DNA of 32,397 nt, from the NCBI GenBank assembly GCA_017650345.1, contig JAGCFB010000090.1, positions 1-32,397 of the forward strand. The letters are read 5' to 3'. The position numbers and the translations under genes were made by a program. Shown here piece after piece: positions 14,179 to 22,688 of this stretch. The first letter of the stretch is position 1, and each line of letters opens with the position of its first letter. The notes under the pieces were generated by a model that saw nothing but the letters and a program-made list of their open reading frames with translations, did not search any database and was not told where the DNA came from. Source of the stretch: Kiritimatiellia bacterium (lineage in GTDB: Bacteria; Verrucomicrobiota; Kiritimatiellia; RFP12; UBA1067).

Positions 14179-15693
14179 TCAGCCGTTGTCCTTGAGGCGG
14201 GGGAGGAATCCGTCCATCGCCGCAAGGGAGACGAAGAAGAGCGTCAGCACGGCGGGGCTGCGCAGCGGGCAGTCGCCGAACCCGTGCACGAACGTCGCGA
14301 GCGCGGTCATGAGGATGCAGAAGACCGGCGCCGGGAGGACGAATATCGCGTGCGGCTTCGCGGGCTGCTCCTTCGGCGGCGTGAAGCGGACCGCCGTCAG
14401 AAGCGCCTTCCAGACGCGTCCGAGCGGCCACACCAGCATGACAACGAGCGCGACCAGGCAGCCGAAGCCGACGAGTCCGTGCTCAGCCAGGAACTGGAGG
14501 TAGTCGTTGTGGACGTTGATTCCGCCTACGGACTGCAGCTGGCGGATCTCGTCGTCCATCATCTTCGGGATGCAGAAGTGCTTGTAGCCCCAGCCGCCGC
14601 ATCCGAAGAGGAAGTTGTCCTTCCACACCTCGACCGCGACGCGCGAGTGGTACTGTCCGCGCCCGGTGACGCGGTCCAGGACCTCCGCCGTGTTCAGGGT
14701 CTCGACCTCGCGCTGTATGTCGTCCGGCATGAAGGCTACGGTGCAGAGCGCTATCGCGATGAGGACGAGAAGGCTCGCGGCGCTCGCCTTGACGCGGTTC
14801 GCCTTGGGCATGCGCACGAAGGCGCTGACGAAGGTGTGGACGAAGAACAGGACCGCCATGAGCGAGACGAGGATGATCGCCGCGCGGGAGAGCGTGTTAA
14901 GAGCGGAGAAGAAGAAGATCACCGCCGGGACGAGCAGGTAGTGCTTGCGCCAGAAGGACTTGTCGGACGAGCCGCGCTGGGAGGACGGATCGCCGGAGCG
15001 GACCTCGGACCTTATGATCTCCAGCTTCCAGCGCCAGAGTCCGACGGCGAGGCCGAACAGCGTAGTGAAGTAGTCGCCGCCCATGTTCGGATAGCCGAAC
15101 GTCGAGAAGAAGTAAACCGGCTGGACATCCGGGAAGTCCGCCCAAAGAGGAAACTTCGCGCCGGAGACCTGCTGTATCGCGCCGAGGACGGCGAGGGCGA
15201 GTCCGTTCCAGACGATGATCTCGATCAAGAGGCGCTTGCCGCGCTTGAGGAGCGAGTGTCGGACGGCGAGCGCGGCGGTGAGGGCCGGGACGAACCAGAC
15301 GACGACCGTGAAGTGCTGCAGGCGGTTGACGCAGTACGGGATGAACGGGATCGGCGCGGACGGATCGACGCCGTTGATGTTTATCTCCGCGTAGTCGCAT
15401 ATGGGGCAGAGCCCCTTGTTGACAAACGGAATGAGCAAGAGCATGACGAATCCGAACGCAACCCATGTGAACGGATCGCTCTTCATCTCGAACCACACGC
15501 GCTTGCGGGCGTCGTAGGTGGTCTCCGAGCTGCGGCGCTGCGGGAAGCACAGCATGACCTCGAAGAGTATGGCCCAGAGCCATGGCATCACGGGCGTCAG
15601 GTATTCCGCCACCGTGCCGCCGAATATCCAGGCGAACGCGCAGGCGACGACCGCGACGGCCATCGTCACAATGTTATCGTACAAGAACTGCAT
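14179..15693 (-). CDS. O-antigen ligase/polymerase-like membrane protein (Wzy_C family)
   Basis: 504 residues, about 12 hydrophobic segments. The family region is clear: NTLSRAAIILVSL near 277-289, GRGQYHSRVAVEVWKDNFLFG near 357-377, and NVHNDYLQFLAEHGLVG with the H-N-x-x-L pattern in the large periplasmic loop. Such proteins join or polymerise sugar chains on lipid carriers (O-antigen, exopolysaccharide or glycoproteins) at the periplasmic face. ATG 15693 lies inside the end of ispG (20-bp overlap) with AAGGAAGG 9 nt upstream, supporting this start. Ligase or polymerase cannot be told apart from sequence. Confidence 0.8.
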   Translation of the reverse strand: MQFLYDNIVTMAVAVVACAFAWIFGGTVAEYLTPVMPWLWAILFEVMLCFPQRRSSETTYDARKRVWFEMKSDPFTWVAFGFVMLLLIPFVNKGLCPICDYAEININGVDPSAPIPFIPYCVNRLQHFTVVVWFVPALTAALAVRHSLLKRGKRLLIEIIVWNGLALAVLGAIQQVSGAKFPLWADFPDVQPVYFFSTFGYPNMGGDYFTTLFGLAVGLWRWKLEIIRSEVRSGDPSSQRGSSDKSFWRKHYLLVPAVIFFFSALNTLSRAAIILVSLMAVLFFVHTFVSAFVRMPKANRVKASAASLLVLIAIALCTVAFMPDDIQREVETLNTAEVLDRVTGRGQYHSRVAVEVWKDNFLFGCGGWGYKHFCIPKMMDDEIRQLQSVGGINVHNDYLQFLAEHGLVGFGCLVALVVMLVWPLGRVWKALLTAVRFTPPKEQPAKPHAIFVLPAPVFCILMTALATFVHGFGDCPLRSPAVLTLFFVSLAAMDGFLPRLKDNG

Positions 15694-16747
15694 GCTCTAC
15701 GACCTTCCTTGCCGCATCCTCTTCGGACACGCGGCAGACCTGTTTTCCGTTTGCGAACAAAATGAAATCGCCGTTTCCTCCGCAGAGCGCGACGTCCGCG
15801 CCCTTCGCCTCTCCGGGGCCGTTGACGACGCAGCCCATCACCGCCACGTGCGGGAACGGACGCGGCGCGGCGCCGGACTTCGCCTGCTTCAGCCACTCGG
15901 CCTCCAGCGCCGACTCGACCTCGCCAGCCACCTTGAAGAGGTTGACCTTTGTGCGTCCGCACGTCGGGCACGACGTGATGGACGGACCCGCCGCCCTGAG
16001 CCCGAGCGAGCGCAGGATCTCCACGCCGACCCTCACCTCGCGCTCCGGACGGTCCGTGAGCGAGACGCGGATCGTGTCGCCGATCCCCTCTTCGAGGAGT
16101 ATGCCGAGCGCGACGGAGCTGCGGACGGTCCCCGGGACGGGGGTGCCGGCCTCAGTGACGCCGACGTGGAGAGGACAGTCCGTACGCTCCGCCAGCATCC
16201 TGTACGTCGCAACGGTGTCGATGACGTTGGACGCCTTTGCGGATATGACGACGTCGCGGAATCCCTCGTCCTCAAGCAGCTTGAGGTGCATCATCGCGGA
16301 CTCGCAGAGCCCCTCCGGCGTGCGCGGCAGCCCCTCCTGGAGGCTTCCGAGGTTGACTCCTATCCTGATCGGAACGCCCTTCGCCTTCGCCGCGCGCGCG
16401 ACGGCCTGCACGCGGTCGCGCGAACCGATGTTGCCGGGATTGAGCCTCAGCGCGTCCGTCCCCGCCTCGATGGCGGCGAGCGCGCAGCGGTAGTCGAAGT
16501 GTATGTCGGCGACGAGCGGGATCGGCGAGCGGCGGCGGACCTCCCCGAGGACCTTTGCGGCCTCGACGTCCGGCACGGTCAGGCGGAAGATGTCGCACCC
16601 CTGCTCGGCGCAGCGGACGACCTGCGCGGACAACGCGTCCGCGTCGTGCGGATCGACGTTCGCCATCGACTGCACGCTTACGGGGGCGCCGCCTCCGACC
16701 GGCACGCTACCGACCTTCAGCGACCTTGTCTGTGTCCTGGTCCGCAT
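15674..16747 (-). CDS. ispG: 4-hydroxy-3-methylbut-2-enyl diphosphate synthase (GcpE)
   Basis: 357 residues, the iron-sulfur enzyme of the penultimate step of the MEP isoprenoid pathway, reducing MEcPP to HMBPP. Seen: TRSLKVG and PVSVQSMANVD near the N-terminus, ADIHFDY, ALRLNPGNIG, VIRIGVNLGSL-like segment, and the cluster region SITSCPTCGRT plus MGCVVNGPGEAKGAD, giving three cluster Cys. It is the short bacterial type without the extra middle domain of plants and some PVC bacteria. The ATG at 16747 was chosen because homologues begin a few residues before T-R-x-x-x-V-G; the Arg-rich frame upstream to 16819 is rseP shadow. It overlaps the end of rseP by 41 bp. Confidence 0.95.
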   Translation of the reverse strand: MRTRTQTRSLKVGSVPVGGGAPVSVQSMANVDPHDADALSAQVVRCAEQGCDIFRLTVPDVEAAKVLGEVRRRSPIPLVADIHFDYRCALAAIEAGTDALRLNPGNIGSRDRVQAVARAAKAKGVPIRIGVNLGSLQEGLPRTPEGLCESAMMHLKLLEDEGFRDVVISAKASNVIDTVATYRMLAERTDCPLHVGVTEAGTPVPGTVRSSVALGILLEEGIGDTIRVSLTDRPEREVRVGVEILRSLGLRAAGPSITSCPTCGRTKVNLFKVAGEVESALEAEWLKQAKSGAAPRPFPHVAVMGCVVNGPGEAKGADVALCGGNGDFILFANGKQVCRVSEEDAARKVVEHAVLVR

Positions 16748-17909
16748 CTTCCGTCTCCGGCGTTTCCTCATCCCCGGCGGCCTCCGCCTCCGGCCTCTCT
16801 TGCGCATCCGCCACCGCACGGTGTATCCTCCACGCCCTCGCGGAGTCGCGATAGACGAGGAACAGCATCAGCATGAGGAGAATGCACATGAACGCCATGG
16901 AGAGCGAGCCGACGATCTTCTCCGGCACGCGGCGGCGGAACACGAGCGCTATGAGCGCGAAGAGGATGAGCCCGCCGTCCAGCACGGGGATCGGAAGCAG
17001 GTTAAGGACGGCGAGGTTGACGTTGAGGAAGCGTAGGAATCCGACGCCGTTCCAGAAGTCCGCGCGCATGCTGTAGTATATCGCCTGGGCGATGTTGACG
17101 GGTCCGCCGAGCGCCTTGCCCGTCTCCTTCATCTCCTTGGGCGTGACGAGCCCCTTCAGGACGCGGAATATCGCGCCAGCGTCGTGCGTGAGCTGCCTCC
17201 AGGGGTTGCGTGATGGAAGCCACGTGCCGGGCTTGCCGTCGGTGTAGCGCACGCTCGCGGCCTTGATCAGGACGGCGCCGGTGACGGACTCCCGCTCCGG
17301 CTTGACGGTGAGCGTCAGCTCCTCCTCGCCGCGGACGATCCCGAACGGCGTCTCCTTGTCGCCCACGATCTGTATCTCGGTCTGCATCTCGCTCCACGTC
17401 GAGACGGGACGTCCGGCGACGGACACGATCCTGTCGCCAGACTGGATGCCGGCCTTCGCAGCAGGTCCGTCGGGGAGCACGGTCTCGATGATCGTCGGGA
17501 CGGTTCCGAAGCGGACGCTGGGGATCAGCGACAGTCCGACGGCGAGGAAGACCGCTAGCACGACGTTCATGCCGGGTCCGGCCAGGGCGACGAGTATCTC
17601 CTTCCAAGCCGGGATTTCCGCCCGCTTCTTCCCCTTCTCCGATTCGCCGCCTTCGATGGCCTTGGTGCCTTCGGGGTCGAGGTCGGGAATCATCACATAC
17701 CCGCCGAACGGAATGCAGCTGATCCTGTACTCGACGCCGCGCCACGTCCTCTTCCATATCGCGGGACCGAACCCGATGGAGAATCGCTCGACGCGAAGTC
17801 CGAGCTTCAGAGCGACGATGAAGTGTCCGAACTCGTGGATCGCTATGGCCAGCGAGAAAAACAGGATGCAGAGCGCTACGTATCCGACTGTTGCTAGGGT
17901 TTCTTCCAT
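16707..17909 (-). CDS. rseP: Site-2 membrane zinc protease RseP
   Basis: 400 residues. The zinc motif HEFGH is at 25-29 in the first helix, FGGYVMIPD follows, a single PDZ domain sits near 130-205 (GPAAKAGIQSGDRIVSVAGRPV), and the second active-site motif NLLPIPVLDGG lies near 310-320. It cuts anti-sigma factors and signal-peptide remnants in the inner membrane. E. coli RseP has two PDZ domains; one is common elsewhere. An acidic tail of about 40 residues (rich in Glu, Asp and Ala) follows the last helix. It starts 36 bp after gpsA with only a weak ribosome site. Confidence 0.92.
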   Translation of the reverse strand: MEETLATVGYVALCILFFSLAIAIHEFGHFIVALKLGLRVERFSIGFGPAIWKRTWRGVEYRISCIPFGGYVMIPDLDPEGTKAIEGGESEKGKKRAEIPAWKEILVALAGPGMNVVLAVFLAVGLSLIPSVRFGTVPTIIETVLPDGPAAKAGIQSGDRIVSVAGRPVSTWSEMQTEIQIVGDKETPFGIVRGEEELTLTVKPERESVTGAVLIKAASVRYTDGKPGTWLPSRNPWRQLTHDAGAIFRVLKGLVTPKEMKETGKALGGPVNIAQAIYYSMRADFWNGVGFLRFLNVNLAVLNLLPIPVLDGGLILFALIALVFRRRVPEKIVGSLSMAFMCILLMLMLFLVYRDSARAWRIHRAVADAQERPEAEAAGDEETPETEDADQDTDKVAEGR

Positions 17910-17945
17910 GTTCAGTTTGCCGTTCGGTAGATCAGCCGTTCAATG

Positions 17946-18932
17946 TCATTCGCTCTTGAGTTCCCGGTTCATCATTGCGGACACCGCCTGCTTCGCGTCG
18001 AAGTCCTCGTAGCAGAGGGCATAGACGAGGTCGCAGATCGGCATATCGACGCCAAGCTTGGCTGCGAGGTCGTGGACGACCTTCGAGTTCCACACGCCCT
18101 CGGCGACCATCTGCATCGAGCCGAGGATGTCCTTGATCCTCTCGCCCTTCCCGAGGCGTTCGCCGACGGAGTGGTTGCGCGAGTGGACGGACGTGCAGGT
18201 CACGATCAGGTCGCCGATTCCGGCGAGCCCGGACAGCGTCTCCGGTTTGCCGCCGTAGGCAAGGACGAATCGCTTCATCTCGGCGAGTCCGCGCGTTATC
18301 AGCGCCGCGCGCGTGTTGTCGCCGAAGCCCATGCCGTCCGAGCAGCCGACGGCGATCGCAATGACGTTCTTGACGGCGCCGCCTATCTCGACGCCTACGG
18401 GGTCGGTGGACGTATAGACGCGGAAGAGCGGACCCGACCAGACCTGCTGGACCTTCTTCGCCTTCTCCTCGTCCTCGCACGCGGCGACGATCGTCGTCGG
18501 GATGCCGCGGCTGACCTCCTCGGCGTGCGTGGGTCCGGCGAGGGCGACGACGCTGTCGAGTCCGAGTATCTCCTTCGCGAGCTCCGTCATGCGCTTGTTG
18601 GTACGCTCGCAGAGTCCCTTCGTGAGCGACACGACGAGCTTGTCGTTCGTGATGAGTCCCTTGAAGCCCTCCATGACGGAGGCGAAGAACTTGCTGGGCG
18701 GCGCGAGGACGACGATTTCAGCGTCCCTGACCGCCTCTTCGCGGTCCGCCGTGAGCTTCAGCGCGTCCGGGAGCGTCACGCCCTTGAGGAACCTGTCGTT
18801 CCGGCGGGTCCGTTTCTGCTCCTCGATGTAGTCCGGGAATGCGCCCCAGACCGTCACGTCGTGTCCGTACCCGCAGAGGAGCATGGCGTTCGCCGTGCCC
18901 CATCCGCCATCGCCTATAACCGCTATGCGCAC
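17946..18932 (-). CDS. gpsA: NAD(P)H glycerol-3-phosphate dehydrogenase
   Basis: 328 residues, making sn-glycerol 3-phosphate from dihydroxyacetone phosphate for phospholipids. Seen: the nucleotide fold IAVIGDGGWGTANA at the start (Asp in place of the usual Ala in G-A-G), LAGPTHAEEVSRG, the catalytic Lys in GGAVKNVIAIA, GFGDNTRAALITRGLAEM, and GLAGIGDLIVTCTS with HSRNHSVG. The start is GTG 18932, placed directly before the R-I-A-V-I-G strand and 7 nt after a GGAGG site; the longer ATG frame (19055) runs into tolC. It follows tolC by 40 bp. Confidence 0.95.
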   Translation of the reverse strand: MRIAVIGDGGWGTANAMLLCGYGHDVTVWGAFPDYIEEQKRTRRNDRFLKGVTLPDALKLTADREEAVRDAEIVVLAPPSKFFASVMEGFKGLITNDKLVVSLTKGLCERTNKRMTELAKEILGLDSVVALAGPTHAEEVSRGIPTTIVAACEDEEKAKKVQQVWSGPLFRVYTSTDPVGVEIGGAVKNVIAIAVGCSDGMGFGDNTRAALITRGLAEMKRFVLAYGGKPETLSGLAGIGDLIVTCTSVHSRNHSVGERLGKGERIKDILGSMQMVAEGVWNSKVVHDLAAKLGVDMPICDLVYALCYEDFDAKQAVSAMMNRELKSE

Positions 18933-18972
18933 TTCCCTGCCTCCGGTGTGGTGTTCAGTTTCCCAAAAGCCG

Positions 18973-20508
18973 TCAGATGGACTCCGCCTGGCCGGACGCG
19001 TCGCCGTCGCTGGACGCCTCGGGTCCGTTCTGCCCGATTCCGCCGCCGAGCGCACGGCAGAGTGTGATGAGGTCCTGCGTGATGTCGCCGCGCGAGATGA
19101 CGAGCGACTCGGAGAGCGTGAGCAGGGAGCGCTGCGCGTCGATGACGGCGGTGAAGTCCCTGAGTCCGTTCTTGTAGAGGTCGTTGGCGATCGCGACCGC
19201 GTCCTGGGCTGCCTTGACCGCGCTCTTCAGGGCCTCGCAGCGGTGCTGCTCCTGCGTGTATGCGGCGTAGGCGTCGCGGACCTCGCTGTATGCGTTCTGT
19301 ATGGCGAGCTCGTAGGAGAGGCACGCCTCGCGGGTGCGGCACTCCTCCGCCTTGACGGACGAGTATATCTTGCCGCCCTGGAAGATCGGCCAGTTGACGG
19401 ACGGGCCGAGCGAACCATAGAGCGCGCCGCGCTCGAGGAGGTGCTTGCCCTTCGAGGATTCGAGTCCGAGCGTGCCGGTGATCGAGAGCTGCGGGAACCA
19501 CTGGGCCTTGGCGACGCCGATCCTCGCGGTCTGCGCGGCGAGGTCTCGCTCGGCGGCGCGGACGTCGGGACGGCGGCGGATCAGGTTGACGGGCGTGCCG
19601 TCGAGGCGGGAGGGCTCGATGAGCCAGTCGCGGGCGGGGCACTCCGCAAGCTGCTCGTGGAGCGCGCCCGGCATGAGGCCCACAAGTATCGCGAGCGCGT
19701 TCTTGAGGGACTCCTCCTGGGCGAGGAGCTGCGGGATGGACGCGTGGGTCTGATCGACGGTGTACTTGGACTGGTTGACGGCGAGCTCGTCACCGATGCC
19801 GGAGTCGAAGCGGGACTTAAGGATGTCGTACGTCTCGGTCTGGAGAACGAGGTTGGTGCGCGCGACCTCGATGCGCTGCTGGGTCGTCCTTAGCGAGATG
19901 TACTGGCTTGCGACCTCGGCGGTGAGCGTGACCCAGGCGTCCTCAGTATCGTAGGCGGTTGACTGCGCGCTGGCCAGGTAGTACTCGAGCGAGCGCATGT
20001 TTCCGCCGAAGAGGTCGAGGTCCCACGACATGCCGAGCCCGAGCGAGTACGAGTCGCCGTGCCGCGACCGGCCGGCCCCACTAGACGTGTACTTGCCGTT
20101 CTCCGAGCGCGAGAACGCACCGTTGCCGGAGACGGACGGGAGGAACGGCGACACGGCGCCGGCGAGCTCCCAGTAGCTCGCAGCCAGGCGCTCGCGGGCC
20201 ATGCGGTACGAGACGCTGTTAGTGACGGCCATCTCGACGAGTCCGGTGAGGACCGGGTCGTCGAACGACTCCCACCAGCAGTCCATATCCTCGGGCGTCA
20301 TGACGGCGCGGACGTCCTCGTCCCCCTCGGCGGGCTTGAACTCGCCAATGTCGGTCCTGTTCGTCGTGGGAAGGCCCGCGTCGGGCATCGCGGTCTCCGG
20401 GATGTCGAACTCGGGGCTCTCGTAGTCGGGACCGACCTCCACTATGGTGCAGCCCGCGAGAAGCGCGAGCAGCGCCGAAGCGGACGCCAGTGTCGTTTTG
20501 CTCATCAT
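18973..20508 (-). CDS. RND efflux outer-membrane lipoprotein (NodT/OprM-like)
   Basis: 511 residues. A lipoprotein signal ends in LLAGC (Cys20 if started at the first Met), followed by GPDYESPE. Two TolC-like repeats follow, with W-W-x-x-F-D-D-P near 88-95, WDLDLFGG, RRRPDVRAAERDLAAQTARIG and PVNWPIFQGG-type motif in the second repeat. These trimeric channels carry drugs or other molecules out together with an RND or ABC pump and an adaptor; neither is in the window. It has its own promoter at 20533-20541, which overlaps the end of rfbD, and heads the group tolC-gpsA-rseP-ispG-wzy. The last 20 residues are acidic and Ser/Gly-rich. Confidence 0.9.
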   Translation of the reverse strand: MMSKTTLASASALLALLAGCTIVEVGPDYESPEFDIPETAMPDAGLPTTNRTDIGEFKPAEGDEDVRAVMTPEDMDCWWESFDDPVLTGLVEMAVTNSVSYRMARERLAASYWELAGAVSPFLPSVSGNGAFSRSENGKYTSSGAGRSRHGDSYSLGLGMSWDLDLFGGNMRSLEYYLASAQSTAYDTEDAWVTLTAEVASQYISLRTTQQRIEVARTNLVLQTETYDILKSRFDSGIGDELAVNQSKYTVDQTHASIPQLLAQEESLKNALAILVGLMPGALHEQLAECPARDWLIEPSRLDGTPVNLIRRRPDVRAAERDLAAQTARIGVAKAQWFPQLSITGTLGLESSKGKHLLERGALYGSLGPSVNWPIFQGGKIYSSVKAEECRTREACLSYELAIQNAYSEVRDAYAAYTQEQHRCEALKSAVKAAQDAVAIANDLYKNGLRDFTAVIDAQRSLLTLSESLVISRGDITQDLITLCRALGGGIGQNGPEASSDGDASGQAESI

Positions 20509-20532
20509 GACAGTTTACCTTTCAGACCTATA

Positions 20533-20541
20533 ATTATACCA
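20533..20541 (-). promoter_or_regulatory. Extended -10 promoter of the efflux lipoprotein gene, inside the rfbD stop
   Basis: Minus strand reads TGGTATAAT after a run of six A. The TAA stop of rfbD (20536-20534) lies within the TATAAT hexamer. The distance to ATG 20508 leaves a leader of about 17-20 nt with an AAAGGT site. No clear -35. Confidence 0.7.
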
Positions 20542-21400
20542 TTTTTTCGGCGAACTCGGAGCGCACGAAGTCCGCCAGCGCGTCCTGCCACTTCGGAGTG
20601 CGGTATCCAAGGAGGTTGAGGACGCTCTTCTTGAGCGCGGAGTTGCGCGGACGAGGCGCGGGGCGCGGGAACTCGGCGGTCGTGCACGGGACTATCTCGC
20701 GGACGAATCCGGGGACGAGCCGTTTTATCTCGCGGGCGAATTCGCACCAGGTGCACTGGTCCTCGCAGGTCGCGTGGACGATGCCGCTCACGGACGGCTT
20801 GGAAAGGATGAACTTCACGACGTCCGCCACCGCCTTCGTCGAGGTCGGGTTGCCGCGCTGGTCGTCCACCACCTTGAGCGGCTCGCCCTCCTGGGAGCCG
20901 AGCTTGACCATGGTGTGGACGAAGCTGGGGCCGCCCGGACCGTACAGCCACGCGATGCGGAGGATGACGGCGTCCGGGCAGATCATCTGCGCCATCTGCT
21001 CGCCGGCGAACTTGCTCATGCCGTAAACGGTGCGCGGACGGGGGATGTCCGTCTCGCTCCACGCCCACGGCTCGCGCGGCGGCTCGCCGGAGAAGACGTA
21101 GTCCGTCGAGATCGCGATGAGGCGAGCGCCCGCCGCGCGGCAGGCCGTCGCGACGTTGCGCGTCCCCTCCTCGTTGAGGCGGTAGGCGAGGTCGGACTTC
21201 GCCTCGCAGTCGTCAACCTTGGTCATCGCCGCGCAGTGGACGACGGCGTCGGGGGCGACGGACAGGACGCGCTCGGTGAACGCGTCCGCGTCCGTTATAT
21301 CCCACTCGGGAAGGTCGGCGACCACAGTCTCGTGGCCGGCAAGCTCGCGGACGAGCGTCCGGCCGAGCATGCCCTTCCCGCCTGTGATGAGTATCTTCAT
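20534..21400 (-). CDS. rfbD: dTDP-4-dehydrorhamnose reductase (RmlD-like SDR)
   Basis: 288 residues. The Rossmann start MKILITGGKGMLGRTL (G-x-x-G-x-L-G), the middle motif VHCAAMTKVDDCE, the catalytic Ser-Thr strand STDYVFSG, YGMSKFAGE (Tyr-x-x-x-Lys) and RIAWLYGPGG identify the RmlD/rfbD family. It would make dTDP-L-rhamnose, or, given the missing rmlABC, reduce another nucleotide-sugar or support S-adenosylmethionine synthetase as the MAT2B-like branch does. ATG 21400 is 8 bp after the epimerase stop. It ends in a TAA that lies inside the next promoter. Confidence 0.82.
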   Translation of the reverse strand: MKILITGGKGMLGRTLVRELAGHETVVADLPEWDITDADAFTERVLSVAPDAVVHCAAMTKVDDCEAKSDLAYRLNEEGTRNVATACRAAGARLIAISTDYVFSGEPPREPWAWSETDIPRPRTVYGMSKFAGEQMAQMICPDAVILRIAWLYGPGGPSFVHTMVKLGSQEGEPLKVVDDQRGNPTSTKAVADVVKFILSKPSVSGIVHATCEDQCTWCEFAREIKRLVPGFVREIVPCTTAEFPRPAPRPRNSALKKSVLNLLGYRTPKWQDALADFVRSEFAEKMV

Positions 21401-21408
21401 CGCGCCGG

Positions 21409-22578
21409 TCACATGTCCTTGGTGAGCTCCCACGTCTTGACGAGCATGCGCGGGATGTGGAACGGACCCTTGAAGATGTTGCCCTTCGCCGGCTGGGCGA
21501 CGGTTCCGTCGCGGTGCAGGTAGCCGTACCACTCTGGGAACTTCCTGTCCTTGAGGTGCTTCCACGCCCATTCGCAGGAGAGCTTGTGCCACTTGGCGTA
21601 CTTCTTGTCGCCGGTGAGCTTGTACGCGTACGCCGTCGCGATGATCGTCTCGCACTGCGGCCACCAGAACTTCATGTCCTGCTCGTAGCACTGCGGCGGG
21701 AGGTTGCGGCAGTCCTTGAACGAGATGATGCCGCCGTACTTCTTGTCCCAGCCCCAGTCCCAGGACCAGTCGAGTATCTTGAGCGCGATCTCCTTGAGCG
21801 CGTCGTCATTGCGGGCGACGGCGACGTCGAGGAGGAACCAGCTCGTCTCGATGCAGTGTCCGGGGTTGATGACGCGCCCGGCCAGCGTGTCGATGAACTC
21901 GCCGTCGGGTCCGACGGTCTCCAGGAGGGCCTTGAACTCCGGGTGGATGAAGTACTTGACGAGCTTCTCGATGGATTCCGTGATCTGCGCGTCGAGGACG
22001 GGGTCGTCGGAGACCTGCTTGAGGACGTTCGCGACGTTGATGAGGATCATCGTGAGCGAGTGGCCCTGCGCCTGCACGACGGGCTCGCACTTGGACGGCA
22101 TCCACTTCTTCGGGTTCGCGACGAACTTGCGGATGCGCTTGAAGAGCTCGACGGACTTCTTCGCCCAGGCCTTGTCGCCGCTCGCGAGGGAGTACTCGGC
22201 GTAGGCGATCGCGGCGAAGCACTCGGAGAAGACGTAGCGGCGCTTCCTGAGCCCGACGCCGTCCTCCGTCACCTCGAAGTATGCGCGCCCGTCCTTGTCG
22301 AAGCAGTGCCTCTCCAGGAACTCGCAGCAGCTCTTCGATGCCTCGAGCCACGACGCGTCCTTCTTTACGTGGTTGTAGGCGTAGGCTGCCATCCAGCCGA
22401 AGCGCCCCTGGAACCAGACGCTCTTCGTGGTGTCCATCAGGGAGCCGTCGCGGTCGAGGCACGTATAGACGCCGCCGTGCTTGCGGTCGAAACCGTTCTT
22501 CATCCAGAACGGCATGATGTTCTTGACGAGCTCTTCCTTGTACGCCTTGTTCCACTTCTGCCAGTATGCGGTCTTCAT
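21409..22578 (-). CDS. N-acylglucosamine 2-epimerase (AGE/RnBP family)
   Basis: 389 residues, an alpha/alpha-barrel of the AGE family. Seen: WMKNGFDRKHGGVYTCLDRDG near 25-45, KSVWFQGRFGWM near 52-63, QGHSLTMILINVAN with the conserved His, NPGHCIETSWFL, FWWPQCETI, and the C-terminal KGNIFKGPFHIPRM. The paired His residues serve as acid/base. Next to nanA, the likely reaction is N-acetylmannosamine to N-acetylglucosamine, as in the Bacteroides-type sialic acid route; cellobiose or mannose epimerisation is the main alternative. ATG 22578 has AGGAAA 7 nt upstream; the longer frame to 22800 runs into nanA. Confidence 0.87.
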   Translation of the reverse strand: MKTAYWQKWNKAYKEELVKNIMPFWMKNGFDRKHGGVYTCLDRDGSLMDTTKSVWFQGRFGWMAAYAYNHVKKDASWLEASKSCCEFLERHCFDKDGRAYFEVTEDGVGLRKRRYVFSECFAAIAYAEYSLASGDKAWAKKSVELFKRIRKFVANPKKWMPSKCEPVVQAQGHSLTMILINVANVLKQVSDDPVLDAQITESIEKLVKYFIHPEFKALLETVGPDGEFIDTLAGRVINPGHCIETSWFLLDVAVARNDDALKEIALKILDWSWDWGWDKKYGGIISFKDCRNLPPQCYEQDMKFWWPQCETIIATAYAYKLTGDKKYAKWHKLSCEWAWKHLKDRKFPEWYGYLHRDGTVAQPAKGNIFKGPFHIPRMLVKTWELTKDM

Positions 22579-22621
22579 GGAGGTTTCCTTTCTTGCTTTT
22601 GCGGTTTTCGCCGTAGCGACC

Positions 22622-22680
22622 GCGGCGGATGCGCCGCTGGCCGCGCCCTGTCGGAGCGCGGCCGGCACGGCATCCGCCGC
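22622..22680. repeat. Nested GC-rich hairpin between nanA and the epimerase
   Basis: Outer arms 22622-22632 and 22670-22680 pair perfectly over 11 bp, and inner arms 22639-22646 and 22656-22663 pair perfectly over 8 bp around a 9-nt loop. It fills most of the 110-bp gap between the nanA stop and the epimerase start. No T-run follows on the minus strand, so it fits an mRNA stability or processing element, or partial attenuator, better than a full terminator. Confidence 0.65.
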
Positions 22681-22688
22681 AGCATGCA

